Below are positions 27,303-37,595 of a stretch of 64,000 bases of DNA, piece after piece. Below the pieces are notes generated by a model, which was not told where the DNA came from, searched no databases, and saw nothing but the letters and a program-made list of their open reading frames with translations. The stretch's first letter is position 1; each line of letters starts with the position of its first letter. The DNA lies in assembly GCF_014773265.1 (NCBI RefSeq), contig NZ_JACWMY010000005.1, forward strand, positions 186,001-250,000, written 5' to 3'. Source of the stretch: Mucilaginibacter pankratovii (GTDB lineage: Bacteria; Bacteroidota; Bacteroidia; Sphingobacteriales; Sphingobacteriaceae). The translations under genes were made by a program, and so were the position numbers.

Positions 27303-28502
27303 CTACGCCAGCACCTCATTCTCCACCGCTTCTTCCTTTTTAACGGGTTCGCGGCGCAGAAACATGTAAGCGAGCGCTATTACTGTAATACCCGCCGTAG
27401 CGTAGATGATGTAGGGCACCTGGCTTATTACGTCCTGGTAATACCAGCCGGCAACCAGTGCGCCAAGCCCGATACCTGCTTCCAAAGAAATATACATGGT
27501 GGCAATGGCCTTGCCGCGATGGCTGGGCTGGCTCATGTCAATCGTCCAGGCGTTGAGTGCGGGCGACAGGATGCCCTGCGATACCCCATAAAGTGTAGCA
27601 CCCAACAATAAACCCGTAACCGTGTGCGCATAGGCTACCACTATAAGTGCCAGTACAAGCAATACCAGCCCGACCTTAATAACAACTAAGCGACCGTATC
27701 TATCAGATACCTTGCCGGCCACAAAACGGATAACCAACGAAGCAATGGTGAACACCATAAAAAACAAACCTTTATTGGCGATGCCGAGATGGTGGCTCCA
27801 GTCGGGGATAAGCGTGAGGATAGCCCCGTATGACATATAGGATAAGAGCGTTACGATGGCTGCGGGCAAAACCTCTACCGCAATAATATCCTTGCGGGAG
27901 ATCTTAAACATGCCCAGGTTAAAGCGCTCTCGTTCTTTCAGAGTCTCGCGCATATTCATCAGTATGGCGATAGACATCAGCGCGAAGAACGATGAGGTAT
28001 AAAAAAGCGTATTAAGTGAATGTGCCATCCTGATGGCGCTGCCAATGGCGGGCCCAACCGCCATACCCGTGCTAAAGCAAATGCCGTGCATCCCCAAAGC
28101 CTCGCCCCAGCGTTCACGCGGTACAATGTCCGCTACATAAGCCGAGGTAGCCGTAGGTTTAAAGCCGGTAGAGAACCCGTGTAGTAACCGCAAAAACAAA
28201 AAGCCAGAAACCGTGCTGAGCACCGGGTATAAAAAGCCGCAGATAAAACAAACAACCGAGCCTACTGCCATCACCGGTACACGGCCAAGCTTATCGGTAA
28301 GGCGGCCGCTAAACGGGCGGGAAATGCCGGCGGTAAGCGTAAACAAAGCAACGATGAGGCCTTTGTGTTCGCCGCCGCCCATGCTACTAAGGTAGGCAGG
28401 TAACTCGGGGATGAGCATATTGTAACTTGCCGAAAACAAAAGCGAACTAAGGCAAACCAACCCGAAATGGAGTGTATAAATAGAATTTGCGGATTTAGTC
28501 AT
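27303..28502 (-). CDS. MFS transporter
   Basis: A 399-residue integral membrane protein with 12 predicted helices and a short cytoplasmic middle loop. The MFS signature GRLTDKLGRVPVMAVG lies in the loop between helices 2 and 3, with a second copy-like motif KVSDRYGRLVVIKVG in the C-terminal half. The overall pattern resembles drug or sugar efflux MFS proteins; the substrate is unknown. It is a lone leftward gene facing clpB. Confidence 0.88.
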   Translation of the reverse strand: MTKSANSIYTLHFGLVCLSSLLFSASYNMLIPELPAYLSSMGGGEHKGLIVALFTLTAGISRPFSGRLTDKLGRVPVMAVGSVVCFICGFLYPVLSTVSGFLFLRLLHGFSTGFKPTATSAYVADIVPRERWGEALGMHGICFSTGMAVGPAIGSAIRMAHSLNTLFYTSSFFALMSIAILMNMRETLKERERFNLGMFKISRKDIIAVEVLPAAIVTLLSYMSYGAILTLIPDWSHHLGIANKGLFFMVFTIASLVIRFVAGKVSDRYGRLVVIKVGLVLLVLALIVVAYAHTVTGLLLGATLYGVSQGILSPALNAWTIDMSQPSHRGKAIATMYISLEAGIGLGALVAGWYYQDVISQVPYIIYATAGITVIALAYMFLRREPVKKEEAVENEVLA

Positions 28503-28576
28503 TAACCTTTATGCGTGTAAAGGGCGCAATTTAACCTTTCTGTTTTATTATTTACGATTGAAAATTCGTGTTTAAC

Positions 28577-28606
28577 AAAAAACGCCCCTGCTTTTAGGCA
28601 GAGGCG
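28577..28606 (-). terminator. Rho-independent terminator
   Basis: CGCCCCTGC pairs with GCAGAGGCG (one mismatch) over a 6-base loop. On the minus strand it is followed by six T residues. It serves the leftward secreted-protein gene ending at 28629. Confidence 0.85.
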
Positions 28607-28628
28607 CTCACCATTATTATACTAACAA

Positions 28629-29000
28629 TTACTGCAAAAACACGTAGGTTTTTTTGCCAAATTCTTTATACACACTCAGTTGTTTGGTAACTACTTTGTT
28701 GTTTGATGTTACCGCCATGGTGTAGTTACCATAAGGCAGCTCAGACAGGTTGTAACCTTTTTCTACCGACTCTTTGCTCGGCAGGTAATCGGTCATTACT
28801 TCATTGTTTTCGCTATCGTAAAACCTTACATAAGCGCGGCCGGTTGTTTCTTTTTGGATGCTAACGCCAACCACCAAATTTTTAGGCGATGCCTGTACGC
28901 TGATCTCGTCTTGCGCAGCAGTGGTTTTTGCAGGGGTTGCAGCAAAAACGCTTGTACTTACTAATAATAAAAGGGCTGCTAATTTGATTGAATTTTTCAT
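28629..29000 (-). CDS. Small exported protein with beta-sandwich tail-like domain
   Basis: A 123-residue protein with a signal peptide (MKNSIKLAALLLLVSTSVFA). About 90 residues of beta-rich sequence follow: AYVRFYDSENNEVM, LSELPYGNYTMAVTSNN and VVTKQLSVYKE. The pattern resembles DUF3244 and the C-terminal sorting domains of secreted Bacteroidetes proteins, but here it is the whole mature protein. It is probably periplasmic or surface located. It is a single-gene unit with its own terminator. Function unknown. Confidence 0.75.
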   Translation of the reverse strand: MKNSIKLAALLLLVSTSVFAATPAKTTAAQDEISVQASPKNLVVGVSIQKETTGRAYVRFYDSENNEVMTDYLPSKESVEKGYNLSELPYGNYTMAVTSNNKVVTKQLSVYKEFGKKTYVFLQ

Positions 29001-29260
29001 GATATTTTTTAATTTTTGATTGTTAAATAAATTGTTTCGTTTGTTTCAATACCCAAAGCAACAACAATAAATTCAACCCCAAAAACCAAATAGACCACCG
29101 CGGGGAATATATAGACGTACTGCCAATAACAGCCGTTAAAGCCTAATTATCAGTGTTTAATGTAAAAACAAGTGTTCGTCGACCGTTTTTAGGGCTTCGT
29201 CGGGCAGGAGCGGAGCCTCATCGAATTTAGGAGGAATTTGGCCTGTAAAAGGGGTGATAT

Positions 29261-29325
29261 AATATCGAATGATGATTTGGAAGCTGCCTTCATCATTCAG
29301 CCTCCAAAATTCATTATTCGATATT
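29261..29325. repeat. Inverted repeat in the 29,001-29,333 gap
   Basis: AATATCGAATGATGA (29261-29275) pairs with TCATTATTCGATATT (29311-29325) at 14 of 15 positions; GGAGGCT/AGCTGCC-like segments partly pair inside. It looks like one of the dispersed intergenic hairpins of this genome. The rest of this 333-base gap, between two leftward genes, shows no gene or RNA that I recognise. Confidence 0.65.
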
Positions 29326-29333
29326 CAACACAC

Positions 29334-30206
29334 TTAGTGCCTTGCCCGTTTCTTGAGCACACCGCCGGCAGCCTCTTTAATAGTGCTGGTGAAGATAAAA
29401 GCTTTGGGGTCAATCTCGTGCACCAGGTTGCGAAGGCGCCTTACCTCTAAGCGGGTTATTACGGTAAAAACAATATCCACCGGCTGGCTGATGTCGAAAC
29501 TTTCCTTTAAAAAACCACGCTCGCCTTTATACACGGTTATCCCGCGGCCAAGCTCCATCACCAAACGTTCTTTTACCAGTTGGCTTTGGGCAGATATAAT
29601 GGTTACCCCTGTGTATTCCTCCAAGCCCTCTATCACAAAGCTGATGGTTTTGGAGGCGGTGTAATACGTCATGATAGAATATAGCGCGGTAGGCAGCCCT
29701 AATTCAAAGGCAGCGATCAGGAAGATGATAATATTGATGCCGAGGATAATTTCGCTGATGGTGAAGCTGATACGCTTACCAGTATACAATGCCAACACCT
29801 CTATACCATCCAGTGCGCAGCCGCCGCGAATAGCCAATCCAACGCCAATCCCCATAAACACCCCGCCGAATATCGATACCAGCAATTTATCTTTTGTTAT
29901 ATCATTGGGGAACGGCATAAATTGCAGGCATAAGCCAAGCACAATAATGGCCGCCAGGGTTTTCGCCGCGAAGGCTTTATTTACCTGGAAAGCGCCCATA
30001 ATAATGAATGGTATATTGAGCAACACGATCACTACTGCAATATTAAAGTGTGTTAATTCGTGCAGCAGCAGGCTCATACCGGTTACACCGCCATCAAAAA
30101 AAGCGTTGGGGATTAAAAAGCTTTTAAGGGCAAACCCGCAGAACAGGATGCCCGCTAAGGTGTAGGCGGTATCGGTTAACCAATGTGCAATGTTAGAGCT
30201 CTTCAT
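29334..30206 (-). CDS. YitT family membrane protein
   Basis: A 290-residue protein with five to six membrane helices (about residues 10-205). The YitT-type segments FDGGVTGMSLLLHELT and RGGCALDGIEVLALY are present. A C-terminal DUF2179 domain follows (GRGITVYKGERGF and ITRLEVRRLRNLVHEID). The family is widespread, with no firm function; transport is often assumed. It is a lone leftward gene, divergent from the histidine kinase operon. Confidence 0.88.
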   Translation of the reverse strand: MKSSNIAHWLTDTAYTLAGILFCGFALKSFLIPNAFFDGGVTGMSLLLHELTHFNIAVVIVLLNIPFIIMGAFQVNKAFAAKTLAAIIVLGLCLQFMPFPNDITKDKLLVSIFGGVFMGIGVGLAIRGGCALDGIEVLALYTGKRISFTISEIILGINIIIFLIAAFELGLPTALYSIMTYYTASKTISFVIEGLEEYTGVTIISAQSQLVKERLVMELGRGITVYKGERGFLKESFDISQPVDIVFTVITRLEVRRLRNLVHEIDPKAFIFTSTIKEAAGGVLKKRARH

Positions 30207-30451
30207 TCAGTATGCTGATTTACAGTAACTTTCGATGTGATAATTAAAGCATTAAAATCGCAGGGCTATTGAGTAATTGCCCGTACGTTTTAAGGGCTAA
30301 GATATTAAATGTTTGTTTCTTTGCCCTGTTAAGTTTTCAGTTTTCATAAATTAGAAAAATATGGCCTGCAATGCAGCTAATTACGGGTCCGGATTTGATT
30401 TTTACCATATTAATTAGTTAATTAAGCAATTCATTTAAACCATCCTTTCTC

Positions 30452-33400
30452 ATGAGAAGAACTTTATTGCTGGCCTTGTTGCTTATTGCCGGTATTTGTG
30501 GCAAAGCGCAAACATCTCATGTTTATTTCGATAGGCTGGACATTAAAAAAGGCCTGCCCGAATCGTACATCCGCGCCATGGCAGAGGATAGCGAGGGTTA
30601 TATGTGGATAGCAACGCAAAACGGACTGGTGCGCTACGATGGCTATAATTACAAGGTTTATAACCTCGGCAGCGATAAAATTAACCTTTCGCCGGTAACC
30701 AACGTGCTAAGTGTAGCTGTAGGCGGCGATAAAAGCCTTTGGGTAAGCGCGGTGGGTAACGGGCTGTTCAGATACAATAGGGCAAAGGATAGTTTCGACC
30801 AGTTTGTTTATCCCACCAACAAGTTTCAGCAGTATTTTGGCATACGGCTGATAGATAACGATGGCAACGTATGGGGTATGATCAATGATAAAGTTATCCG
30901 CATCACAAAATTCGACCCGAAAGCAAAAAAATACGAGTTTTACAGCGTCTTAGATAAAGGCCCTAACTACCTCAACGCTTCGGCGCTGATGGGTGTGACC
31001 AAAACTGCCGATGGCAAGGTTTGGATAGGCACCAACAATGGGTTGTACAGCTACGCAGGGCCAGGCAAACCGCTAAAGGCATACCTCGCAACTACCGATA
31101 CCGCAAAAATGACGGGGGCTAACCCGGTGTATGAGGCACCGTCACAACCCGGGCTGCTTTGGATGAACTTGTTCCATGGTAATAACCACGATTTGAGGAT
31201 AAGCTGCCTTGATACAAAAAGCGGGCGCATTATTAAAGAATATAGGGCAGCTAAAAATGTTGATAGTATTTCCGATGCAGCCGTGAACACCATCTACGAA
31301 GATAAAAAACAACGTTTATGGCTCGCCTGCGAAAAAGGGCTCTCACTGCTCAATCGCCAAACCGGGAAATTTACAAACTATCTTACAGCCGATACAGCCA
31401 TAAGACAGCTAAGCCGCATAGTAGAAGATAAAAATGGAAAATTATGGGTCTCTCCTTTAGAGAATCTCCTCTATTTCGACCCGGAAACCGGCTCTTTCCA
31501 ATACTATAAAACAAACCCCACCGAACCGGGAGGCCTAATCTCGGGCGATATTACGGTGAAACTGATAGACCACAGCAACGCGCTGTGGCTGGGTTTTGGA
31601 TATGGCGGCGTAAACAAGATCAGTAAATTAAAAAGCGCTTTTGAAGCTATTAAACAAACCGCCGGTAATGGCTACCCGGGTGGCTCGGGCAGGCTGCTAT
31701 CGTCTGATAAAGCACGTACGCTTATCTATAATACGTTAAAGGGTATATATATGTGGAAAGCGGCTACCGGTAAGTTTAGCAGGATCTTTGCCACAGTTGC
31801 AGGGCAAACCATCCAGCATGCCTGGGCAGACGAGGATATGCTGTACCTTGGCACGAACAACGGTTTTATAACCTACGATATTGCCACCGGTCGTAAGGAC
31901 ACCTATCGGAACGGCCCCAGAGACGGCAAAAGCATGGTAGGTAGTGATGTGAGAACAGTATATAAAGACCATACCGGCACCGTTTGGCTTGCCATGGCCG
32001 ATAGCATGGGTATAACCTCTTTCGAACCGGCTACTAAAAGATTTACGAGATACCCCTTCCGGAATAATAACGATAAGATTTTTAGCGAAAACGACGGCTC
32101 CTTAGATGATGCACGCGTAATTAGTATTTACGAGGATATGCAAAACACGCTTTGGGTAGGTACCAACGGCGGCAGTATTAATAAATTCGACCGAAAAACG
32201 GGCAAGTTCTTTTCGTATTACAATCGCCAAAACCAAAAAATGAGCTGCATCTCGGAAATGTTTGAGGACCGTGCCGGCAGGTTTTGGGTTGGCACCTACC
32301 AGCAGGGGCTGTTCCAGTTCGATCGTAAAAAAGGTACTTACATCCGCCAGCTAAACGAGCGCAACGGGTTATTGTATAACGGCATAAATTGCGTCAAGGA
32401 AGATTCGGTTGGCAGACTATGGATAGCAACCGACCGGGGCCTATCGCGGCTGGACCCGAAAACCATGGCCCTTACAAATTTTAAATATGATGATATTTTG
32501 CCGGGGGTAGAAATTGGCTCGCTGCAAACCGCTACCCTCGCCGACGGTCGCTTTGCATTGAGTACCCGCGAAGGAATAGCCTTTTTTAATCCGCAAAGCC
32601 TTAACGATGACGAATATCCGCCTATAGTGCATATAGAAAGCATCCGCTATAACGCACCCGGTGCAAACGATAGCCTTTCTAAACAATCGTTACGTTACGG
32701 GCTTACCCGGTTGGAACTTTCTCACAACCAAAATAGCGTGCAGTTTAATTATATAGCTCTACATTTTGAAAACCCGGAAGGTAATACCTATGCTTATATG
32801 CTGGAGGGGTACGATAAACAATGGGTGCAGGCGGGCACCAACCGTACGGTAACTTATAATAACCTGCCGACAGGCACCTATACCTTTAGGATAAAGGCCG
32901 CCAATAGCTCCGGCGTTTGGGACGAAAAGGGGGATAGCATTGTAGTGGTTATCAGTCCGCCGTGGTGGTTTACCTGGTGGGCCTGGATCTTGTGGGCGCT
33001 TGTTTTTGTGGCAGCTATATATTACTATGTAAAATACCGGTCGCAGCAACTGATTTACGAAAACCAGTTGTTGGAGGAAAAGGTAGAGCAACGTACCGAC
33101 GAATTGCAGGTTGCCAATAAGGAATTAAGTGAACAGCAATTAGAGATCACCTCGCAGCGCGATCAACTGGCATCTACCGTTAATGAGCTGAAGGCGGCGC
33201 AGCAGCAGCTTATCCAATCGGAAAAACTGGCATCGCTGGGCGAGCTTACCGCCGGAATAGCCCACGAGATCCAAAACCCGCTCAACTTCGTCAATAACTT
33301 CTCGGAAGTGAGCATCGAGCTGGCCGTAGAAATGAAACAAGAACTACGCAGCGGCAGCAAAAAGGAGGCGTTATCGCTTGCCGATGATATCGTGCTGAAC

Positions 33401-33988
33401 CTGGAAAAGATAGTCCTCCACGGCAAGCGCGCGGATGGCATCGTAAAGAACATGCTGCAACACAGTCGCACCAACACCGGCGAAAAGCATATTACCGATA
33501 TGAATGCTTTGGTAGACGAATACCTGAGGCTGAGTTACCATGGCTTACGTGCAAAGGACAAAAACTTCAATGCGGATATGGTGCTGGACCTGGACCCCGA
33601 TCTGCCGAAGATCAGCGTTATACCGCAGGATATAGGCCGGGTGATGCTCAACCTGTTCAACAACGCTTTTTACGCCGTGCAGCTAAAAAGGAAAACAGCA
33701 GGCAAGAAGTATAAACCGCTTGTGGAGGTATCAACCAGTTTATTTACCCCGCCAAAAGGTAAAAGCGAGATCCGTATCTATGTAAAAGATAACGGCAACG
33801 GCATCCCCGAGGCAAATAAGGACAAGATAATGCAGCCCTTCTTTACCACCAAGCCCACCGGCGAAGGTACCGGGCTGGGTTTGTCATTAAGCTACGACAT
33901 TGTTGTAAAAGGACACCGCGGCAAAATGGATATGAGCAGTAAAGAAGGAGAGTACACCGAGTTTACCATACATCTGCCGGTTGCGTAA
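30452..33988 (+). CDS. Propeller-type sensor histidine kinase
   Basis: A 1,178-residue kinase. A signal peptide (1-20) is followed by two seven-bladed-type beta propellers made of Reg_prop repeats (about 25-745; LWVSAVGNGLF, VWIGTNNGLY and similar). A Y_Y_Y domain (about 765-838), one membrane helix (about 842-862), a coiled coil, the HisKA domain with His938 (GIAHEIQNPLNF) and a HATPase domain (DNGNGIP, GTGLGLSLSYD) follow. Unlike classical Bacteroidetes hybrid systems it has no receiver or AraC domain. It heads an operon with two more kinases sharing the same transmitter and two receivers. Propeller sensors usually detect glycans or other periplasmic cues. Confidence 0.93.
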   Translation: MRRTLLLALLLIAGICGKAQTSHVYFDRLDIKKGLPESYIRAMAEDSEGYMWIATQNGLVRYDGYNYKVYNLGSDKINLSPVTNVLSVAVGGDKSLWVSAVGNGLFRYNRAKDSFDQFVYPTNKFQQYFGIRLIDNDGNVWGMINDKVIRITKFDPKAKKYEFYSVLDKGPNYLNASALMGVTKTADGKVWIGTNNGLYSYAGPGKPLKAYLATTDTAKMTGANPVYEAPSQPGLLWMNLFHGNNHDLRISCLDTKSGRIIKEYRAAKNVDSISDAAVNTIYEDKKQRLWLACEKGLSLLNRQTGKFTNYLTADTAIRQLSRIVEDKNGKLWVSPLENLLYFDPETGSFQYYKTNPTEPGGLISGDITVKLIDHSNALWLGFGYGGVNKISKLKSAFEAIKQTAGNGYPGGSGRLLSSDKARTLIYNTLKGIYMWKAATGKFSRIFATVAGQTIQHAWADEDMLYLGTNNGFITYDIATGRKDTYRNGPRDGKSMVGSDVRTVYKDHTGTVWLAMADSMGITSFEPATKRFTRYPFRNNNDKIFSENDGSLDDARVISIYEDMQNTLWVGTNGGSINKFDRKTGKFFSYYNRQNQKMSCISEMFEDRAGRFWVGTYQQGLFQFDRKKGTYIRQLNERNGLLYNGINCVKEDSVGRLWIATDRGLSRLDPKTMALTNFKYDDILPGVEIGSLQTATLADGRFALSTREGIAFFNPQSLNDDEYPPIVHIESIRYNAPGANDSLSKQSLRYGLTRLELSHNQNSVQFNYIALHFENPEGNTYAYMLEGYDKQWVQAGTNRTVTYNNLPTGTYTFRIKAANSSGVWDEKGDSIVVVISPPWWFTWWAWILWALVFVAAIYYYVKYRSQQLIYENQLLEEKVEQRTDELQVANKELSEQQLEITSQRDQLASTVNELKAAQQQLIQSEKLASLGELTAGIAHEIQNPLNFVNNFSEVSIELAVEMKQELRSGSKKEALSLADDIVLNLEKIVLHGKRADGIVKNMLQHSRTNTGEKHITDMNALVDEYLRLSYHGLRAKDKNFNADMVLDLDPDLPKISVIPQDIGRVMLNLFNNAFYAVQLKRKTAGKKYKPLVEVSTSLFTPPKGKSEIRIYVKDNGNGIPEANKDKIMQPFFTTKPTGEGTGLGLSLSYDIVVKGHRGKMDMSSKEGEYTEFTIHLPVA

Positions 33989-34060
33989 TAAAATAGTGCA
34001 GGCAAACTGGTAGCAAAAAATATTATCTTTAGTGCCATAACTTAATCTATCTCTTAGAGC

Positions 34061-35365
34061 ATGCATATTTTTCTCTTTATAGCCATTTTTTTACTCTTAA
34101 GGCGAATAATCAAAGTAATTAAGTTTACGCCGTTACGGGCAAGGTGGAGTTCGGTACTCAATATCGCAAGCGGGGTTATGTGGCTTGTATTTTACTTAAA
34201 CGCCCAGGAAGTAAAAGAGCCCTATGATATGCTGGTCAGCGTGGTGTTCCTGGCCGGCGTACTATACTATTTTAAAAAGAACCCGGATTTTGATATGATG
34301 CGGTTTTATATCGAATCTCATTATCCGCTCGTAATCGTAACGTTTATAGATGTAATTGCAGAGATTTTCTTTTCAGATTTCGTTGACAAACATGAGGTCA
34401 TTTTTGTGATGGCAATCCTGCTCAGCTTCTCCTGGATCTTTGTACGCTGGGCCAGTTCGAAAAAACAGGAAGAAGAATTCAGGGCCATTAACCAGCAAAA
34501 TGTTATTTTAGATAAGCTGGTTGCCGAACGCACCGCCGAGCTTACCAAACAAAAAGACGAATTGCAGGAAGCAGTAAAACTACTGCAAACTACGCAGCAG
34601 CAGCTGATCCAATCGGAAAAGCTCGCTTCGCTTGGCGAACTTACCGCCGGTATTGCGCACGAGATACAAAACCCGCTTAACTTTGTAAATAACTTCTCTG
34701 AAGTGAGCATGGAACTCATAGACGAGATGGGCGAGGAGCTTGCCAAAGGCGATACCGAAGAGGTAATGGCCATTGCTAACGACATCAAACAAAATCTCGA
34801 AAAGATCCGTCACCACGGCAAACGTGCCGATGGCATTGTAAAAGGCATGTTGCAGCATAGCCGTTCCAGCAGCGATGTACAGGAACCCACTAACGTTAAC
34901 AACCTGGCTGATGAGTACCTGCGCCTGGCTTACCACGGTTTACGTGCGAAGGATAAAAGCTTTAATGCCGAACTGGTAACGCATTTTGATGACGCGCTGC
35001 CGCTGATAAAAATTGTTCCGCAGGATGTGGGCAGGGTGTTGCTTAATATGTTTAACAATGCCTTTTATGCGGTGCAGCAAAAACAGAAAAAAGGTATTGT
35101 GGGCTTTAAGCCTACAGTGGAGGTAAGCACCGTGAAAATTGGGCAGTTTTTAGAGATTAAGGTAAAAGATAACGGCATCGGCATCCCCGAAGAAATTAAA
35201 GATAAGATACTGCAGCCCTTTTTTACCACCAAACCTACGGGCCAGGGTACCGGGCTGGGCCTTTCGTTAAGTTATGATATTATTGTTAAGGCCCATGGCG
35301 GCCAAATAGATATCGATTCGGTTGAGGGAGAATTTACTGCTTTTATTATTAAATTACCGTTGTAA
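34061..35365 (+). CDS. Sensor histidine kinase, short membrane domain
   Basis: A 434-residue kinase with about four N-terminal membrane helices (residues 1-130: an opening HIFLFIAIFLLL helix, then SGVMWLVFYLN and others) and no sizeable periplasmic domain. A coiled coil (about 140-185), HisKA with His200 (GIAHEIQNPLNF) and HATPase (DNGIGIP, GTGLGLSLSYD) follow. From the coiled coil onward it is very similar to the kinases on either side. The gene lies 72 bases after the first kinase and 15 bases before the third. It probably feeds the same receivers. Confidence 0.92.
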   Translation: MHIFLFIAIFLLLRRIIKVIKFTPLRARWSSVLNIASGVMWLVFYLNAQEVKEPYDMLVSVVFLAGVLYYFKKNPDFDMMRFYIESHYPLVIVTFIDVIAEIFFSDFVDKHEVIFVMAILLSFSWIFVRWASSKKQEEEFRAINQQNVILDKLVAERTAELTKQKDELQEAVKLLQTTQQQLIQSEKLASLGELTAGIAHEIQNPLNFVNNFSEVSMELIDEMGEELAKGDTEEVMAIANDIKQNLEKIRHHGKRADGIVKGMLQHSRSSSDVQEPTNVNNLADEYLRLAYHGLRAKDKSFNAELVTHFDDALPLIKIVPQDVGRVLLNMFNNAFYAVQQKQKKGIVGFKPTVEVSTVKIGQFLEIKVKDNGIGIPEEIKDKILQPFFTTKPTGQGTGLGLSLSYDIIVKAHGGQIDIDSVEGEFTAFIIKLPL

Positions 35366-35380
35366 TTCTAGGCCGGTTAT

Positions 35381-37573
35381 ATGAGGAAACTTTACCAGCT
35401 ATGTTTTTTATTTACTTTGCTACCGCTTTGCCTTCTGGCGCAAACGGTACAGCCGCAGGTTTATGAAATTAAAATCGACAGCGCAAGTTTTACCGGGCTG
35501 GAAGATCAGAACTATCAAATCCTGCCAGATCCATCAGCAAAACTTTCCCTGGTGCGGGTTAGAGCCATGCCATTTAAGCCTATTAAAACCGACGGCTTCC
35601 GCATCAAGGATTTTAACACAAAAGTTTACTGGTGTAAATTCAACGTTAAAAACACGTTACCCAAGCCTGTAAATGTTGCCTTTGTCGGATCAATTTCGCG
35701 CATAGATGTTTTTGGAATTGATAGCGCGGGCGCAATAACACAAAAAACAACCGGGCATGATGTGCCGTGGTCGCAGCGGTCGGGTTTAAAACGCTTCAGG
35801 CAGGTGGTTTACACCCTGCAGCCGGGCCAGCAGATGAGTTTTTTTGAGCGGCAATACTTCGATTTCAAGTTAGACAGGCGAACCAGCGTAGACGTGGTAT
35901 TTAAATTGCTTAAAAATGAGCAACGCGACGCGATCAATTTTTACGAGGATAGGTTAAAAGATGTGAGCATCATCTCATTCCTGTGTGGTGTTCTCATTCT
36001 CGCATCGCTTGTAAACCTGTTTTTTTACAGCGTAAGCCGCGAAAAGGTACATCTGTACTTTGCACTATTTGGCCTTTTTTACTCACTGCTTGCAGGTAAT
36101 TACCCGCTGTATGATGTCTTTTTTAAGGAGATGCCGGTACTGTCGCGGTTCAATTTCGTTATCGCATTATTTTGCGGCCTTTTTCTTTGGAAATTCCTGT
36201 CGGTTTTTTACAAGGCTACAATGTTTTACCCTCGTTGGTATAAGGTAAGCAATTACCTCAGCTATTGCATATTTGTATCGGCTATTAATATGCTATCGCC
36301 TTCCATAATAACTAATATCGCATTATCGGGAGTTTTGGCCAGTATAGTTGCTTTATTTATTTTAAATGCATTTGTAATACTCTCCTTTAGCCTGTTCAAA
36401 AGCAAGGAGGAGAAAGTGTTTAAACTCATTACCGCGCTGCCATTTTTGTTTATCGGCATTGTTTACCTCATTGCAGATATTATTTACGGTACCGGCGCGG
36501 GTGCTAACAACGGCTTCGTAAAATTTGTGCATACCTATGGCGGCGATATAACCCTGCTTTGCTTTTACTGGCTGGTAATATTGTTCCTGTGGAAGATGAT
36601 ACAGCGTTTCCAAACCCTGCAAAAGCAAATATTGCAGGAAGCTCTTGAGCGCGAGGTACTGGCACGCGAGCACGAGGCCGAGCGCATGCAAATGATAGCA
36701 GGGCAAAAAATAGAACTGGAGCAACAGGTAGCTGAACGCACCGCCGAGTTGCACCGATCGCTAAACGATCTGAAGCAAACACAAAACCAGCTGATCCAGT
36801 CGGAAAAAATGGCCTCCCTTGGTGAACTGACGGCAGGTATTGCCCACGAGATCCAAAACCCGTTGAACTTCGTCAATAATTTTTCGGAAGTAAGTGTAGA
36901 GCTGCTTGATGAACTGGAGATAGAGCTCAGCAACGGCGATAAGGACGAAGCCATAGCCATAGCGAATGATGTTAAACAAAACCTGGAGAAAATACTGCAT
37001 CACGGCAAACGCGCCGATGGCATTGTGAAGGGCATGTTGCAGCACAGCCGGGCCAGCAGTAGCGCAAAAGAACCTACCGACATTAACAAGCTTGCCGATG
37101 AGTACCTGCGCCTGGCTTACCACGGCCTGAGGGCAAGGGATAAAACCTTCAACGCCGAATTGATAACCGATTTTGATGAAAGCCTGCCAATGGTAAAGGT
37201 TGTGCCACAAGATATTGGCAGGGTGCTGCTTAATTTGTTCACCAACGCGTTCTATGCTGTTCAGCAAAAGCAGAAAACCGCGGGTCCGGATTATAAACCT
37301 GTTGTTACTGTTACAACTTTTTCTCCTCCGTTAGCTAACGGCGGGCGGCAGGCTGTGCTCGTAGTCCGCGACAATGGTATAGGTATCCCGGAAGGCATCC
37401 GGGATAAAATACTACAGCCCTTTTTTACCACTAAACCAACCGGCGAGGGTACAGGCTTGGGCTTATCGTTAAGTTATGACATCATCGTAAAGGCGCACGG
37501 CGGCAAAATAGAGATAGACAGCAAGGAAGGGGAGTACACAGAATTTACAATTTCCATCCCGGCTACAAGTTAA
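35381..37573 (+). CDS. 7TMR-DISM sensor histidine kinase
   Basis: A 730-residue kinase. It has a signal peptide (to about residue 20, LLAQ), a periplasmic DISM extracellular domain (about 30-185, with WCKFNVKNTLPKP), seven membrane helices (about 195-405), a coiled coil (410-470), HisKA with His489 (GIAHEIQNPLNF) and HATPase (DNGIGIP, GTGLGLSLSYD). The 7TMR-DISM module is a known sensor of carbohydrate-like ligands in environmental bacteria. The transmitter is nearly identical to those of the two preceding kinases, which implies recent duplication with swapping of the input domain. Confidence 0.93.
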   Translation: MRKLYQLCFLFTLLPLCLLAQTVQPQVYEIKIDSASFTGLEDQNYQILPDPSAKLSLVRVRAMPFKPIKTDGFRIKDFNTKVYWCKFNVKNTLPKPVNVAFVGSISRIDVFGIDSAGAITQKTTGHDVPWSQRSGLKRFRQVVYTLQPGQQMSFFERQYFDFKLDRRTSVDVVFKLLKNEQRDAINFYEDRLKDVSIISFLCGVLILASLVNLFFYSVSREKVHLYFALFGLFYSLLAGNYPLYDVFFKEMPVLSRFNFVIALFCGLFLWKFLSVFYKATMFYPRWYKVSNYLSYCIFVSAINMLSPSIITNIALSGVLASIVALFILNAFVILSFSLFKSKEEKVFKLITALPFLFIGIVYLIADIIYGTGAGANNGFVKFVHTYGGDITLLCFYWLVILFLWKMIQRFQTLQKQILQEALEREVLAREHEAERMQMIAGQKIELEQQVAERTAELHRSLNDLKQTQNQLIQSEKMASLGELTAGIAHEIQNPLNFVNNFSEVSVELLDELEIELSNGDKDEAIAIANDVKQNLEKILHHGKRADGIVKGMLQHSRASSSAKEPTDINKLADEYLRLAYHGLRARDKTFNAELITDFDESLPMVKVVPQDIGRVLLNLFTNAFYAVQQKQKTAGPDYKPVVTVTTFSPPLANGGRQAVLVVRDNGIGIPEGIRDKILQPFFTTKPTGEGTGLGLSLSYDIIVKAHGGKIEIDSKEGEYTEFTISIPATS

Positions 37574-37595
37574 AAGACATATATTTACAAAGCTT

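Noticed and set aside
29671..30165. 164-codon frame antisense to the YitT gene
   Set aside because: Composition mirrors the membrane helices of the real gene on the other strand; no independent support.
34321..34788. 155-codon frame antisense to a histidine kinase
   Set aside because: Equivalent Ser-rich shadows occur at the same place in all three paralogous kinases, as expected from antisense translation of a conserved transmitter.
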